NCBI RefSeq assembly: GCF_003994235.2
Contig: NZ_RYFG02000099.1
Span: forward strand, 1 to 58,965
Source of the DNA: Candidatus Methylobacter oryzae
GTDB lineage: Bacteria; Pseudomonadota; Gammaproteobacteria; Methylococcales; Methylomonadaceae
Length of the DNA stretch: 58,965 nucleotides
Direction of reading: 5' to 3'
Program-made: the position numbers and the translations under genes
The notes under the pieces: model-generated
What the model saw: only the letters and a program-made list of their open reading frames with translations
Databases searched by the model: none
Told to the model about the DNA's origin: nothing
Shown here: positions 8,270-18,808 of the stretch, in pieces
Layout of the letters: every line of letters starts with the position of its first letter
How positions within the stretch are numbered: position 1 is the stretch's first letter

Positions 8270-8476
8270 ATGGGTGGAGTTACAGAGTTGTTTATTGTTA
8301 TGACGCTTATTGCAGCGTTTGCGTTCGCACCGTTGGGCTATTTCATTTACAGGTTTACCAAGGTTAGCGACAAGCCGCTTGGAGATATTGAACCGCATGG
8401 CGACAGTCCGTCAGTAGTGAACGAGTTTGCAGAAAAAGCGATTAAATTCGTTCAAGATAAGTTGGCTAAAAAATAA
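8270..8476 (+). CDS. Small single-pass membrane protein, unknown
   Basis: This 68-residue protein has one N-terminal transmembrane helix (about residues 5-28, ELFIVMTLIAAFAFAPLGYFIYRF) and a polar cytoplasmic tail ending in a Lys-rich amphipathic helix. A very strong ribosome site (GAGGAGGG) sits 5-6 bases before the ATG and a terminator follows, so it looks like a real monocistronic gene. I do not recognise it. It is divergent from pqqA and convergent with moeB. Confidence 0.75.
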   Translation: MGGVTELFIVMTLIAAFAFAPLGYFIYRFTKVSDKPLGDIEPHGDSPSVVNEFAEKAIKFVQDKLAKK

Positions 8477-8484
8477 GAGCCGGC

Positions 8485-8522
8485 AAGCTTCCAGGCGGTG
8501 TAATTTGTCTGGAAGCTTTTCT
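8485..8522 (+). terminator. Terminator after the small membrane protein gene
   Basis: A perfect 10-bp stem (AAGCTTCCAG with CTGGAAGCTT) with a 14-base loop ends in TTTTCT. It lies between convergent genes and may serve the plus-strand gene. Confidence 0.7.
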
Positions 8523-8525
8523 CAA

Positions 8526-9269
8526 TCAAACGTTGCATGTGGGACAGTTAGGATTTTTCCGCAGTTTCATTGTATTCCATTCCATCGTTAAACCATCCAG
8601 TAATAATAACCGTCCGGTTAAAGTTTCTCCGATATTCATTATCAGCTTCATCGCTTCCAATGCTTGGATACTGCCGACGACGCCGGTGACAGGCGCTATA
8701 ACTCCGTTCGTCGCGCAGTTTTGCAACTCCTCGCCATCGCTGCTGTACAGACAGTTGTAGCACGGACTGTCATTTTGCCCCGGCGTAAATACAGTCACTT
8801 GCCCTTCAAAGCGAATCGCGGCTCCCGAAACCAGGGGCGTTTGCTGTTTGACGCAAGCGTTGTTAATCGCAAAGCGTGTTGAGAAATTATCGCTACAGTC
8901 CAGGACTACGTCCGCTTGAGATACCTCTAGTTCCAGCTGTTCGCCTTCCAGCCTTTGTTTGACAGCTCTTACTTGGATATCGGGATTTAACTGGTTAAGC
9001 GTTTGGCGGGTTGAAATTACCTTATCAGCCCCAATATCGGCAGTGTGATGAGCAATCTGTCTTTGTAAATTGGATAAATCCACGACGTCATTATCATAAA
9101 TAACGATATTACCGACACCGGCCGCAGCAAGATATATCGCAGCAGGAGAGCCAAGTCCTCCTGCGCCTATAATCAGCACATTAGCGGCAAGAAGCTTTTG
9201 TTGGCCCTCAATATCAACCTGAGGGAGCATGATTTGACGGCTATAGCGTAGTAGTTGGTTGTCGTTCAT
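8526..9269 (-). CDS. moeB: MoeB/ThiF-family adenylyltransferase
   Basis: At 247 residues this is an E1-like enzyme that adenylates the C-terminal Gly-Gly of a sulfur-carrier protein (MoaD for molybdopterin, or ThiS). The nucleotide loop GAGGLGSPAAIYLAAAGVG (~36-54), the DNDVVDLSNLQRQ segment (~59-71), CSDNFSTR (~125-132) and zinc pairs CYNC (~179) and CPTC (~242) are all present. There is no rhodanese domain. No other molybdenum or thiamin genes are adjacent, so MoeB versus ThiF or HesA is settled only by overall similarity. Confidence 0.88.
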   Translation of the reverse strand: MNDNQLLRYSRQIMLPQVDIEGQQKLLAANVLIIGAGGLGSPAAIYLAAAGVGNIVIYDNDVVDLSNLQRQIAHHTADIGADKVISTRQTLNQLNPDIQVRAVKQRLEGEQLELEVSQADVVLDCSDNFSTRFAINNACVKQQTPLVSGAAIRFEGQVTVFTPGQNDSPCYNCLYSSDGEELQNCATNGVIAPVTGVVGSIQALEAMKLIMNIGETLTGRLLLLDGLTMEWNTMKLRKNPNCPTCNV

Positions 9270-9315
9270 AAGTTATGTTAATGCTGTATTGTGAAGCAAG
9301 ATAATGCCAAAGAAC

Positions 9316-9343
9316 TTGACACTCTGCAAAAGCTCATTATCAT
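9316..9343 (+). promoter_or_regulatory. Promoter of groESL
   Basis: A perfect -35 TTGACA and a near-perfect -10 TATCAT are spaced 16 bases apart and run straight into the CIRCE operator, so repressor binding would cover the transcription start. Confidence 0.75.
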
Positions 9344-9369
9344 TAGCACTCATTACTAGCGAGTGCTAA
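9343..9369 (+). promoter_or_regulatory. CIRCE operator (HrcA-binding site)
   Basis: The exact CIRCE consensus TTAGCACTC-N9-GAGTGCTAA is present, 37 bases before the groES start. HrcA repressor binds this element in heat-shock control of groESL and dnaK operons. It predicts that this organism encodes hrcA elsewhere. Confidence 0.95.
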
Positions 9370-9405
9370 TAACAATTTTACCCTTTAATTAAATGTTAGG
9401 AGATA

Positions 9406-9696
9406 TTGATGAAAATACGTCCGTTACACGACAGAGTTATAGTCAAACGCGTCGAAGAAGAAACAACAACCCCTGGTGGCATCGTATTGCCCGGTTCTGC
9501 AACCGAGAAACCAAGCCAAGGCGTTATCTTGGCGGTAGGTAACGGTAAGTTGCTGGACAACGGCACAGTGCGCGCGCTGGACGTTAAGGTTGGTGACAAA
9601 GTGCTGTTTGGCAAATACGCCGGTAACGAAGTTAAAGTTGATGGTGAAGAACTCATCGTTATGCGTGAAGAAGACATCATGGGCGTTTTAGGTTAA
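9406..9696 (+). CDS. groES: GroES co-chaperonin
   Basis: GroES (96 aa) caps the GroEL ring. The N-terminal [18 protein letters not shown] (~1-18), the mobile loop [14 protein letters not shown] (~18-31, with the hydrophobic IVL that binds GroEL) and [13 protein letters not shown] (~60-72) are all present at normal length. A good AGGAG site precedes it. It is the first gene of a two-gene heat-shock operon under CIRCE. Confidence 0.98.
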   Translation: MMKIRPLHDRVIVKRVEEETTTPGGIVLPGSATEKPSQGVILAVGNGKLLDNGTVRALDVKVGDKVLFGKYAGNEVKVDGEELIVMREEDIMGVLG

Positions 9697-9737
9697 TCCT
9701 GAATACGTTAATCAAATTCACATATAAAATATTTTAA

Positions 9738-11399
<1,662 letters not shown>

Positions 11400-11436
11400 T
11401 CTTGCCGTCTTAAAGCCCCGTTGCTTTAAGCTGAAT

Positions 11437-11475
11437 AAAAGCCCCGGTTGTTCTTGAAACAACCGGGGCTTTTTA
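11437..11475 (+). terminator. Terminator of groESL
   Basis: A long, nearly perfect stem (AAAAGCCCCGGTTGTT paired with AACAACCGGGGCTTTT) with a very short loop ends in a T-run, ~38 bases after groEL. Confidence 0.93.
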
Positions 11476-11646
11476 TTGCATCAAAAATAATATCTGCTTT
11501 TGTGCTTCGACCAGAAAATTATTCTGGCTGTGCTAAATTTGAACGGCTAATGACTGTAAAAAACAGTTGCCTGGGCGGCACTGGAACCGCTGTCGAATGG
11601 CACTCATTAGATTCAGCAACAATCTCTATAACTAACCAACTATCCC

Positions 11647-13353
11647 ATGGATATAACTAAAAAAATTCGCATTGGCGAGTTGCTGGTACAAAACCGGATT
11701 ATCACTCAAGAACAACTCATATCGGCGTTGGCCGAACAAAAGAAAACCGGGTGCCAACTAGGCAGGGCTCTGATTAATTTAAATTTTATCAAGGAAGTAG
11801 AGCTGCTAAATTTTCTTTCACGGCAATTAAATATCCCGTTCCTGGATATTGCCCAATATCCTCGTAACCCTGAAATTATTAAATTATTGCCTGAATCGGC
11901 GGCCCGGCGTTTTAGTGTTTTGTTGTTGGAAAATAATGAATTCGATGTTCTGCTGGCAATGGCCGATCCAACCGACTTAATAGGCCTGGATGAGTTAAGC
12001 CGTATTTTAAAAAAAACGATTCGCCCCGCCGTTGTTCGAGAGGGCGATTTATTAATGGCGATAGACCAATCTTATCGCCGTACCGATGAAATCAATAATC
12101 TGGCTGAGCAGTTGCGTAGCGATATGTCGGAAGACGACAATCTCGACCTCAACGCAATGCTGGCCTCGGCTGAAGCAGCCGATGCGCCTGTTGTAAAACT
12201 ACTGAGATCGGTATTCGAAGATGCCGTGCAGGTGCGCGTTTCCGACATTCATATAGAGCCGCAAGAAAATAAACTGTATATCCGTTTTCGTATCGATGGC
12301 GTTTTGCATCAACAAACTGAAGCCGACTTAAAAATTGCGGCCGCGTTGGTGTTGCGGCTTAAATTGATGTCCGGCCTGGACATTGGCGAGAAACGCTTGC
12401 CGCAAGACGGCCGTTTTCAAATTAAAGTGCGCCGGCAGTCAATCGATGTGCGTTTATCCACGATGCCAACCATTTACGGCGAATCTGTGGTCATGCGTTT
12501 ATTAATGCAAAATGCCCAGGGCTTTGCGTTGGAAAAATTGGGTATGGCGCCTGAGATGCTGGTTCGCTTTCGTAAATTGCTGCATCGGCCCGACGGCATC
12601 ATATTGGTTACCGGCCCAACGGGTAGCGGTAAAACCACCACGCTTTATGCTGCCCTTAGCGAGCTTAACTCTTCCGCCAACAAAATTATCACGGTCGAAG
12701 ATCCGGTTGAATACCGCTTGCCCGGAATTAACCAAGTACAAGTCAACGAAAAGATCGAACTCGATTTTGCGCGAGTCTTGCGCTCGGCTTTGCGTCAAGA
12801 CCCGGACATCGTGCTGATAGGCGAAATGCGCGATCACGAAACCGCCCAGATTGGTCTGCGTGCCGCGATGACAGGTCATTTAGTGTTATCGACATTGCAT
12901 ACGAACGACGCGATCAGCTCGCCGATTCGCCTGATGGATATGGGCGTTCCTCCGTATATGATTGCCATGTCCTTGTTGGCCGTCATTGCGCAACGATTGG
13001 TGCGGGTTGTCTGCGAGAGTTGCATGCAGCCGTATACGCCGGAACCTTTCGAACAAGCGTGGCTCAAACTTGAATTAAATGATACTTTGCAGCAGCATAG
13101 TTTTGTTCAGGGTAAAGGTTGTAGTCATTGTAACGGCACCGGCTATCAAGGCCGGATAGGGGTTTATGAGTTATTGGAAATGAATTCCGAACTGGCCGAT
13201 GCCGCCAATCAACGCGATACGAGTGTGTTTATCAGACGGGCTCGCCAACAGTTGGCAGGTAAAACCTTGCGCAGCAGTGCGTCGGCAATGGCTGCTGCCG
13301 GGCGAACTACGGTCTCGGAAGCCATGCGTATTACCAATCAGTTTGAAGATTAG
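11647..13353 (+). CDS. mshE: MshE, pilus extension ATPase with c-di-GMP-binding domain
   Basis: This 568-residue GspE/PilB-family ATPase powers assembly of the MSHA pilus. The N-terminal ~110 residues form an MshEN domain: RIGELLVQNRIITQEQLISAL (split, ~8-28) and a following QLGRALINLNFI repeat match the RLGxxL-type c-di-GMP-binding motif. The ATPase has Walker A GPTGSGKTT (~322-330), an Asp box and Walker B IVLIGEMRD, and His box TGHLVLSTLHTNDA. Four cysteines (CESC...CSHC, ~458-499) make the zinc site. It is the first msh gene here; the mshH-N assembly genes usually found upstream in Vibrio are missing between it and groEL. Confidence 0.93.
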   Translation: MDITKKIRIGELLVQNRIITQEQLISALAEQKKTGCQLGRALINLNFIKEVELLNFLSRQLNIPFLDIAQYPRNPEIIKLLPESAARRFSVLLLENNEFDVLLAMADPTDLIGLDELSRILKKTIRPAVVREGDLLMAIDQSYRRTDEINNLAEQLRSDMSEDDNLDLNAMLASAEAADAPVVKLLRSVFEDAVQVRVSDIHIEPQENKLYIRFRIDGVLHQQTEADLKIAAALVLRLKLMSGLDIGEKRLPQDGRFQIKVRRQSIDVRLSTMPTIYGESVVMRLLMQNAQGFALEKLGMAPEMLVRFRKLLHRPDGIILVTGPTGSGKTTTLYAALSELNSSANKIITVEDPVEYRLPGINQVQVNEKIELDFARVLRSALRQDPDIVLIGEMRDHETAQIGLRAAMTGHLVLSTLHTNDAISSPIRLMDMGVPPYMIAMSLLAVIAQRLVRVVCESCMQPYTPEPFEQAWLKLELNDTLQQHSFVQGKGCSHCNGTGYQGRIGVYELLEMNSELADAANQRDTSVFIRRARQQLAGKTLRSSASAMAAAGRTTVSEAMRITNQFED

Positions 13354-13386
13354 CCGGCTATCCACCTGATCGATTATTAACAACAA

Positions 13387-14613
13387 ATGCCATTTTTTTC
13401 ATACAAAGGCCGTAATAGCAAAGGCGAGCTGGTAAAGGGGCTGCTGGAAAGTCGCGACATTAATGCGTTGGCGAAACAGTTGCTCAGTACCGGCATTACC
13501 CCGATTGAGATTCTACCCGGCCGGGACCCTTCCGCCCCAAACGATTTTTTCAACGGTCTGTTTGAAGAACGTATACAAGCGACAGACATCATGATGTTTA
13601 GCCGGCAGATGTACACGCTGCTTAAAGCAGGCATTCCGATGATGACAGCCTTGAACGGATTGGTGCTATCAGCCAGAAACAAAGCATTTGCGAAAGTCAT
13701 TGCCGATATTCGATTGAGCCTCGATAGCGGTCGCGAATTATCCGCCGCGCTTAGCCAACATCCGAAAGTGTTCAGCAGCTTCTATGTCAGCATGATACGG
13801 GTCGGTGAAACGACCGGTATGCTGGATAAGGTATTTTTGCGCTTATTCGATCATCTTGAATTTGAGAAAGTCATGCGCGACCAGATCAAATCAGCGTTGC
13901 GTTATCCTTCTTTTGTGATGATAGCGATGAGCGCGGCGGTTGTTATTATTAACCTATTTGTCATTCCGGTATTTGCTAAAGTGTTTGCACAGCTGGGTGC
14001 CGAGTTGCCGTTGATGACGCGTGTTTTATTAGGTTTTTCTCATTTTATGGTGAGTTCGTGGCCTTATTTAGTGGCCGGTTTCGGAGGGGCGGCATCTCTA
14101 TTTCTTGCGTATATCGCCTCAAGCCATGGCCGGCACCGCTGGGATGCTTTTAAATTAACAGCGCCTATTGCCGGTCCGATTATCTATAAGGCAACCTTGG
14201 CGCGTTTTGCCAGGAGTTTTGCCTTGTCCAGTAAAAGCGGGGTGCCGATCATCAATGCGTTAAGCTTGGTCGCGCAAACCGTTGATAACGGGTTTGTCGC
14301 CGGGAAGGTCGAGCAAATGCGCGCCGGAGTTGAGCGGGGGGAATCGATTCTGCGCACGGCAACCAATACCGGCGTTTTTAATCCGCTGGTGCTGCAAATG
14401 ATTGCCGTGGGTGAAGAGTCAGGCGAACTGGATGATTTGATGGAGGAAATTGCCGATATGTATCAACGCGATGTTGAATATGAGATCAAAAACCTGAGTG
14501 CCAAAATTGAGCCGATATTGCTGGTATTTATGGGAGGACTCATACTTGTGCTGGCGCTGGGCATTTTTCTGCCGATCTGGGATCTTGGGAAGGTGGCGTT
14601 ACATAAGGGCTAG
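13387..14613 (+). CDS. mshG: MshG, GspF-type inner-membrane platform protein
   Basis: The 408-residue protein has two GspF/PilC repeats (~65-190 and ~270-395) and transmembrane helices near 170-190, 220-240 and 375-400, ending in LALGIFLPIWDLGKV typical of the family. It anchors the pilus assembly ATPase in the inner membrane. It starts 34 bases after mshE and stops 4 bases before mshF, so the operon is tight. Confidence 0.93.
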   Translation: MPFFSYKGRNSKGELVKGLLESRDINALAKQLLSTGITPIEILPGRDPSAPNDFFNGLFEERIQATDIMMFSRQMYTLLKAGIPMMTALNGLVLSARNKAFAKVIADIRLSLDSGRELSAALSQHPKVFSSFYVSMIRVGETTGMLDKVFLRLFDHLEFEKVMRDQIKSALRYPSFVMIAMSAAVVIINLFVIPVFAKVFAQLGAELPLMTRVLLGFSHFMVSSWPYLVAGFGGAASLFLAYIASSHGRHRWDAFKLTAPIAGPIIYKATLARFARSFALSSKSGVPIINALSLVAQTVDNGFVAGKVEQMRAGVERGESILRTATNTGVFNPLVLQMIAVGEESGELDDLMEEIADMYQRDVEYEIKNLSAKIEPILLVFMGGLILVLALGIFLPIWDLGKVALHKG

Positions 14614-14616
14614 TTT

Positions 14617-15108
14617 ATGAAGCAAGCAATCCAAATACCGGAAGCCGGTGCGAGTCGTTTCGATTTTGCAATTACCGTCAGTATTATCGCCGTCCTGACG
14701 TATCTATTGCTGCTTAGCCTTCACCGCATACAGAGCCAAGCCGAGCAGGCAGCGCTGGAAGCCGACCTGAACAGCATGCGTTGGGGATTACGTGAGCTAT
14801 GGGCCCATCGTAACGTCAAAGGGCAAGCGCTAGCCAATAGCGAAATAGCTAATGCTAACCCGTTACAATTGCTGAATGAGCGCCCGGAAAATTATAGCGG
14901 CGAATTTCCGGAAACACCGCCGGATGCCCGGTCCGTCTGGTATTTCGATACGAAAGCCAAGCGTTTGGTGTACGTTTTCGGCGATGGCCGTCAAGTGCGC
15001 TATCGAGTGGCAGGCACCTCCGGGTTGAAGTGGGCGCCGCAAGGATCGATGGGAGGAATCGATTTAGTGCAAGATGATCAAGCTGAACATGTAATAGATG
15101 CGAAATGA
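14617..15108 (+). CDS. mshF: MshF-like pilus biogenesis protein
   Basis: A 163-residue protein with an N-terminal hydrophobic helix (~18-38) preceded by a short polar stretch, and a periplasmic domain with RPENYSGEFPETPPD and VWYFDTKAKRLVYVFGDGR, typical of MshF-like proteins. The hydrophobic helix lacks a pilin cleavage Gly-Phe. Position between mshG and the first pilin matches the order in Vibrio. The identification rests on synteny plus moderate similarity. Confidence 0.78.
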   Translation: MKQAIQIPEAGASRFDFAITVSIIAVLTYLLLLSLHRIQSQAEQAALEADLNSMRWGLRELWAHRNVKGQALANSEIANANPLQLLNERPENYSGEFPETPPDARSVWYFDTKAKRLVYVFGDGRQVRYRVAGTSGLKWAPQGSMGGIDLVQDDQAEHVIDAK

Positions 15109-15170
15109 TCTAAGTTTTTCTCGTTGCAAATAAAATTCTCTTACTTTTCTCGAACTCTTGATACAAGCGC

Positions 15171-15199
15171 TTAACGGAAGCTCAAGCCGGTGCTAGAAT
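15171..15199 (+). promoter_or_regulatory. Weak candidate promoter of the pilin genes
   Basis: TTAACG and TAGAAT are separated by 17 bases, ~65 bases before the first pilin gene in a 156-base gap. A separate promoter for abundant pilin mRNA would make sense, but the -35 is poor. Confidence 0.25.
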
Positions 15200-15264
15200 C
15201 ATCGCCCAAGCTGAGACAATGCTAATTCCGGATCAACCAAACCCTACAAATAAGACTAAAAAGC

Positions 15265-15807
15265 ATGAATAAATCCCTAGGTTTCACCTTGGTTGAATTG
15301 GTCGTTGTTATCGTTATCCTGGCTATTTTGGCGGCAGTGGCATTGCCTCGCTTGACCAACTTGCAGATCGATGCCCGTATCGCCAAGCTGAATGCGGCAC
15401 GAGGCAGCGTTGCGGCTGCTTCGACGATGGTTCATGCTACTCTATTCGCGCGCAACGGCAGGCCCGATACGGCCAATTGCCCGGCCGGCGGCGGTACTGC
15501 TAATAACAGCAGCGGCGCTACCGGTACTCTCTGCAGCGAGGCCGGTATTATCAATCTGGTTAACGGTTATCCAGCAGTTACCGCGATAGGTACGCCCGGC
15601 ATATTGACTGCCGCGGGCCTGACTACGGTATTTAATCCAACCCAGATAGAGCTTCAGGCCGAGGGATATGATTACACCACGGCAGGATCGGTCGCGACTT
15701 TTCAGGTTCGCGGCGGCAGCTCTTCGAGCACTTGCTCATTTACGTATAGCGAGCCGGTCGCCAATGCAGCTCCGATTATCGGCGCTGTTACCACGACCGG
15801 GTGTTGA
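15265..15807 (+). CDS. mshB: Type IV pilin-like protein (MshB/MshA type)
   Basis: This 180-residue type IV prepilin has leader MNKSLG cut before FTLVELVVVIVILAILAAVALPRL (split here; Phe7 is +1, Glu11 is +5). The globular part has four cysteines; the last pair (near 158 and 180) would form the usual D-region loop, and the stretch around residues 70-92 is Gly/Ser/Thr-rich. In the Vibrio order this position is mshB; it may instead be a second major pilin. A palindromic repeat separates it from the next pilin. Confidence 0.85.
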   Translation: MNKSLGFTLVELVVVIVILAILAAVALPRLTNLQIDARIAKLNAARGSVAAASTMVHATLFARNGRPDTANCPAGGGTANNSSGATGTLCSEAGIINLVNGYPAVTAIGTPGILTAAGLTTVFNPTQIELQAEGYDYTTAGSVATFQVRGGSSSSTCSFTYSEPVANAAPIIGAVTTTGC

Positions 15808-15846
15808 CTGTGCTTTGTCGTGACCGATGAATCCAATTTGATCGAT

Positions 15847-15906
15847 ATAAAGCTGAGTTGAGCAGCTCGTCTGCTCAAACGAAACTTATGCCCTTTGGGT
15901 ATAAGT
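15847..15906 (+). repeat. Two-hairpin dispersed repeat, copy 1
   Basis: This is a 60-bp copy of a dispersed REP-like element. Hairpin 1 is TTGAGCA/TGCTCAA; hairpin 2 is built on ACTTATGCCC and GGGTATAAGT with a TTT loop. It lies between two pilin genes and may stabilise or end the upstream mRNA. Other copies are at 28929-29042 (two), 49981-50037 and 53037-53094 (inverted). Confidence 0.85.
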
Positions 15907-16011
15907 TCAATCAATGCTATGGTTAATAAATAGCGCTCCTGAAACTATTCATAACTTGGTTTACCCCTTATTCGATCACGTATTATTTTTTAACATTTCA
16001 GAGTATTGAAA

Positions 16012-16467
16012 ATGAAACAACAAACTATTGCAAAACAACAAGGCTTTACTTTAATCGAGCTGGTTATGGTCATCGTCATTTTAGGTATCTTGTCGGCGAC
16101 GGCTTTACCGAAGTTTGTGAATTTGGGTTCGGATGCCAGAAAAGTCGCCATACAAGCCGTCGAGGGATCGATGCGGGCGACCAACAGTATCATCTACGCC
16201 AAAGCGGCTCTTGCCAATGCGTTGGGCGCAAGCGGAACGCCCACTGTCAATGGCGTTAGCATCAGCACCGTTTACGGATTTGCCACAAATGTTACCAATC
16301 TGGTTGCCGTGATGGATATATCGACCAGCGATTTCGATACCAGCACTACGACCAACGTGATTTTTCATAAAGGCGCAGCCGATGGCGGTACAGCCTGCCG
16401 CGTGACTTATGCTCCCGCGACTGCAACCACGGCGCCGACCTATACGACATTGAACACCGGTTGTTAA
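16012..16467 (+). CDS. mshA: MshA, major MSHA pilin
   Basis: A 151-residue type IV prepilin with leader [11 protein letters not shown] before [14 protein letters not shown] (split; Glu at +5). The body has [21 protein letters not shown], strongly MshA-like, and a C-terminal disulfide pair (CRVTYAP...NTGC). I prefer the ATG at 16012 to an in-frame TTG six bases upstream. Its position after mshB and before mshC matches the Vibrio order. Confidence 0.88.
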   Translation: MKQQTIAKQQGFTLIELVMVIVILGILSATALPKFVNLGSDARKVAIQAVEGSMRATNSIIYAKAALANALGASGTPTVNGVSISTVYGFATNVTNLVAVMDISTSDFDTSTTTNVIFHKGAADGGTACRVTYAPATATTAPTYTTLNTGC

Positions 16468-16557
16468 GCTCAATAGTTAGCCGTTTTTAAATCTGTATTG
16501 AATAAGGCCGTGGAACTTTACCGCGGTTTTATTTTGATCAGTCATGCTGCCGAATCG

Positions 16558-17007
16558 ATGAAACCGTCCCAGGGATTCACTTTACTTGAGTTGATCATAG
16601 TGCTGACCATTGCGGCCATTTTAGGCGCGGTTATCACGCCTAAATTCTCCGATACCAAAGATTTTGAGGCGCGCGGTTTCTATGACGAAACTTTTTCGTT
16701 GCTACGGTATGCGCAAAAATCGGCCATCGCGCAGCGTCGAACTGTCTGTATCGCTTTTACATCGAACAGCGCGACCCTGACGATTGCTTCCGCGGCGTAT
16801 TCGTCAGCCTGCGATACCGGCTTGGCCGGGCCTGACGGAACGATTCCTTATACCGCGACGGCCAAGGGCGGAGTTAATTATGCGTCCGTACCGGCGGGGT
16901 TCAATTTTAATCCGCTAGGCCGGCCGAGCGTGACTACCCAAACCTGGCAAGTCGCCGGCATGACTCAAACCATTACCGTTGAAGCAGAGACCGGCTATGT
17001 GCATTAA
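16558..17007 (+). CDS. mshC: MshC-like minor pilin (GspH type)
   Basis: About 149 residues from the preferred ATG at 16558, which gives the classical short leader MKPSQG before FTLLELIIVLTIAAILGAV (split). A longer frame begins at TTG 16498 but would give an unusual 26-residue leader. GspH-like minor pilins initiate the pilus tip. The gene overlaps mshD by 11 bases. Confidence 0.83.
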   Translation: MKPSQGFTLLELIIVLTIAAILGAVITPKFSDTKDFEARGFYDETFSLLRYAQKSAIAQRRTVCIAFTSNSATLTIASAAYSSACDTGLAGPDGTIPYTATAKGGVNYASVPAGFNFNPLGRPSVTTQTWQVAGMTQTITVEAETGYVH

Positions 17008-17446
17008 TGGAGTACGGCAGCGCGGTTTTACGCTAATCGAATTGATATTGTTTATTGTGGTCGTAAGCGGCGGATTAGCCGGCATTATTTCCGTGGTGAA
17101 TCTAAGCGTGCAACGCAGTGCCGATCCTTTGGTGCGCAAACAAGCTGCGGCATTGGCGGATTCGATTCTGGAAGAGATTTTACTGATGGAATATCAAGAT
17201 CCGGACGGCTTGCCTAACGTGGTGGAAGGTACTCCTAGCCCGGACAGGACACTGCTGGACGATGTAGACGATTATAACGGCCTAAGCATTACCAACTTGC
17301 CGGCAGGCTTATCCGATTACGCGATTAATATCGCGGTTAGCGACGGTTCGGCGACACTGGGCGTTACTGCGAAAAAAATCACGGTAACGGTAACGGCCGG
17401 TAATGGCGAAAGCCTCGATATGACTGGTTACCGGGCGCAATATTAG
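16997..17446 (+). CDS. mshD: MshD-like minor pilin
   Basis: About 149 residues from the ATG at 16997, giving MCINGVRQRG before FTLIELILFIVVVSGGLAG (split). The feature DSILEEILLMEYQDPDG (~54-70) is typical of MshD/PilV-type minor pilins. The start is embedded in the end of mshC, indicating coupled translation. An upstream TTG (16979) is less likely. Confidence 0.83.
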   Translation: MCINGVRQRGFTLIELILFIVVVSGGLAGIISVVNLSVQRSADPLVRKQAAALADSILEEILLMEYQDPDGLPNVVEGTPSPDRTLLDDVDDYNGLSITNLPAGLSDYAINIAVSDGSATLGVTAKKITVTVTAGNGESLDMTGYRAQY

Positions 17447-17457
17447 TCAGCCGTTTT

Positions 17458-18282
17458 ATGAAACGCATTCGGAATCGGATAAAAGGCTTTTCGCTGCTTG
17501 AACTCGTTATCGTGATTGTGATAACCGCGATTTTGGCAGCGATCATTGCAACGTTTATCAGGCAGCCTATAGATGCTTATATTGACAGCGTTCGCCGTGC
17601 GGCGCTGACCGATCAGGCGGATACGGTTATACGGCGCATGGCGCGGGACATTCGCAAGGCGCTGCCGAACAGCGTCCGTATATCGGCCGACCGTCAGTGT
17701 ATCGAATTTATTCCTACCAAGACCGGCGGAAGGTACCGGGCGCAGAAAAACAATTCGGGGCAGGGCGATCCTTTGGATTTCACTACGGCTGACGGCAGTT
17801 TTGACATGTACGGCCTCAACAGCGCGCTTCCTGCCGACCGGCAAATCCAGGCCGGCGATCAGATTGCGGTCTATAACTTGGGTATTGCGGGTGCGAACGC
17901 TTATAACGGCGACAATACCTCGACAGTCGCCGGCGTAGGAACGGGCGATTTGCCTAACGAAACTAAGATTATCCTAGCCGCCCCGAAACAGTTCCCGTTG
18001 ACCTCAGCAAGTAAGCGTTTCCAGGTCATTCCGGGTAATGAAAATATTGTTTCTTTTGTCTGTAACGGCGGCACGCTTTACCGCAACAGTAATTATGGTT
18101 ATGCAATTTCCTGTCCGGCGGCGGGAGGCGCAATACTGGCACAACATGTCAGTTCCTGTGATTTTGCCTACGATCATTCCAACCCGCGCAATGCCTTGGT
18201 GCAGATGGCTATCAATATGACCACCGACGGCGGAGAGACTGTCAGGCTGTACCACGAAGCGCATATCGGCAATTCGCCATGA
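17458..18282 (+). CDS. mshO: MshO-like minor pilin (PilW/GspJ type)
   Basis: This 274-residue minor pilin has leader MKRIRNRIKG before FSLLELVIVIVITAILAAI (split; Glu at +5) and RQPIDAYIDSVRRAALTDQADTVIRRMARDIRKALPNS (read in pieces, ~36-73), as in MshO. Several cysteines near the C-terminus could form disulfides. It starts 11 bases after mshD and its stop overlaps the mshP start. Confidence 0.86.
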   Translation: MKRIRNRIKGFSLLELVIVIVITAILAAIIATFIRQPIDAYIDSVRRAALTDQADTVIRRMARDIRKALPNSVRISADRQCIEFIPTKTGGRYRAQKNNSGQGDPLDFTTADGSFDMYGLNSALPADRQIQAGDQIAVYNLGIAGANAYNGDNTSTVAGVGTGDLPNETKIILAAPKQFPLTSASKRFQVIPGNENIVSFVCNGGTLYRNSNYGYAISCPAAGGAILAQHVSSCDFAYDHSNPRNALVQMAINMTTDGGETVRLYHEAHIGNSP

Positions 18283-18719
18283 TGCAGACAAAACATTATC
18301 AACAAGGCTATCTGTTGGTGGCTGCTATCTTTTTGCTGATCGGATTGGCTGCGTTAGGGGCTTTTATGGTCAAACTTTCCGATACGCAACATTTGACATC
18401 GGCCCAGGATATACAAGGGTCGAGAGCCTATTGGGCGGCGCGGTCGGGATTGGAATGGGCTGCTGCGACCATTGACGCATCGGATGCCGCTCGTTCGACG
18501 TGTCATTCGGCAACTATCGATATTGATGGTTTTTCCGTGCAGGTAAGCGAAGAGGATTGCTCTGCAAGCCTACCGCCCAGCTACAGTGAGGGGGGTATCA
18601 GTTATCTTCATCGCATAGTGTCAACGGCCGGCAGCGGTGGCGCAGTCGGCAGTCTGGGCTATATTGAACGGAGTCTTACCGCAACAATGGAATTTTGTAC
18701 GCCCAAAGCGACTTGTTAA
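18279..18719 (+). CDS. mshP: MshP-like pilus protein (PilX/GspK-type N-terminus)
   Basis: At 146 residues it has leader MMQTKHYQQG before YLLVAAIFLLIGLAALGAFMV (split), lacking the Glu+5 as in PilX/GspK-like minor pilins, then YWAARSGLEWAAATID (~45-60) shared with the PilX family. Four cysteines are present. The ATG overlaps the mshO stop. Confidence 0.84.
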   Translation: MMQTKHYQQGYLLVAAIFLLIGLAALGAFMVKLSDTQHLTSAQDIQGSRAYWAARSGLEWAAATIDASDAARSTCHSATIDIDGFSVQVSEEDCSASLPPSYSEGGISYLHRIVSTAGSGGAVGSLGYIERSLTATMEFCTPKATC

Positions 18720-18808
18720 GGATAATTGAGTTGTTGTGACTGGCTTGAGCGAACGGACTTTGCCTAATGCCGGGAACGCAGGCTGGCTGGGCTTTATCAC
18801 GGAAATGG

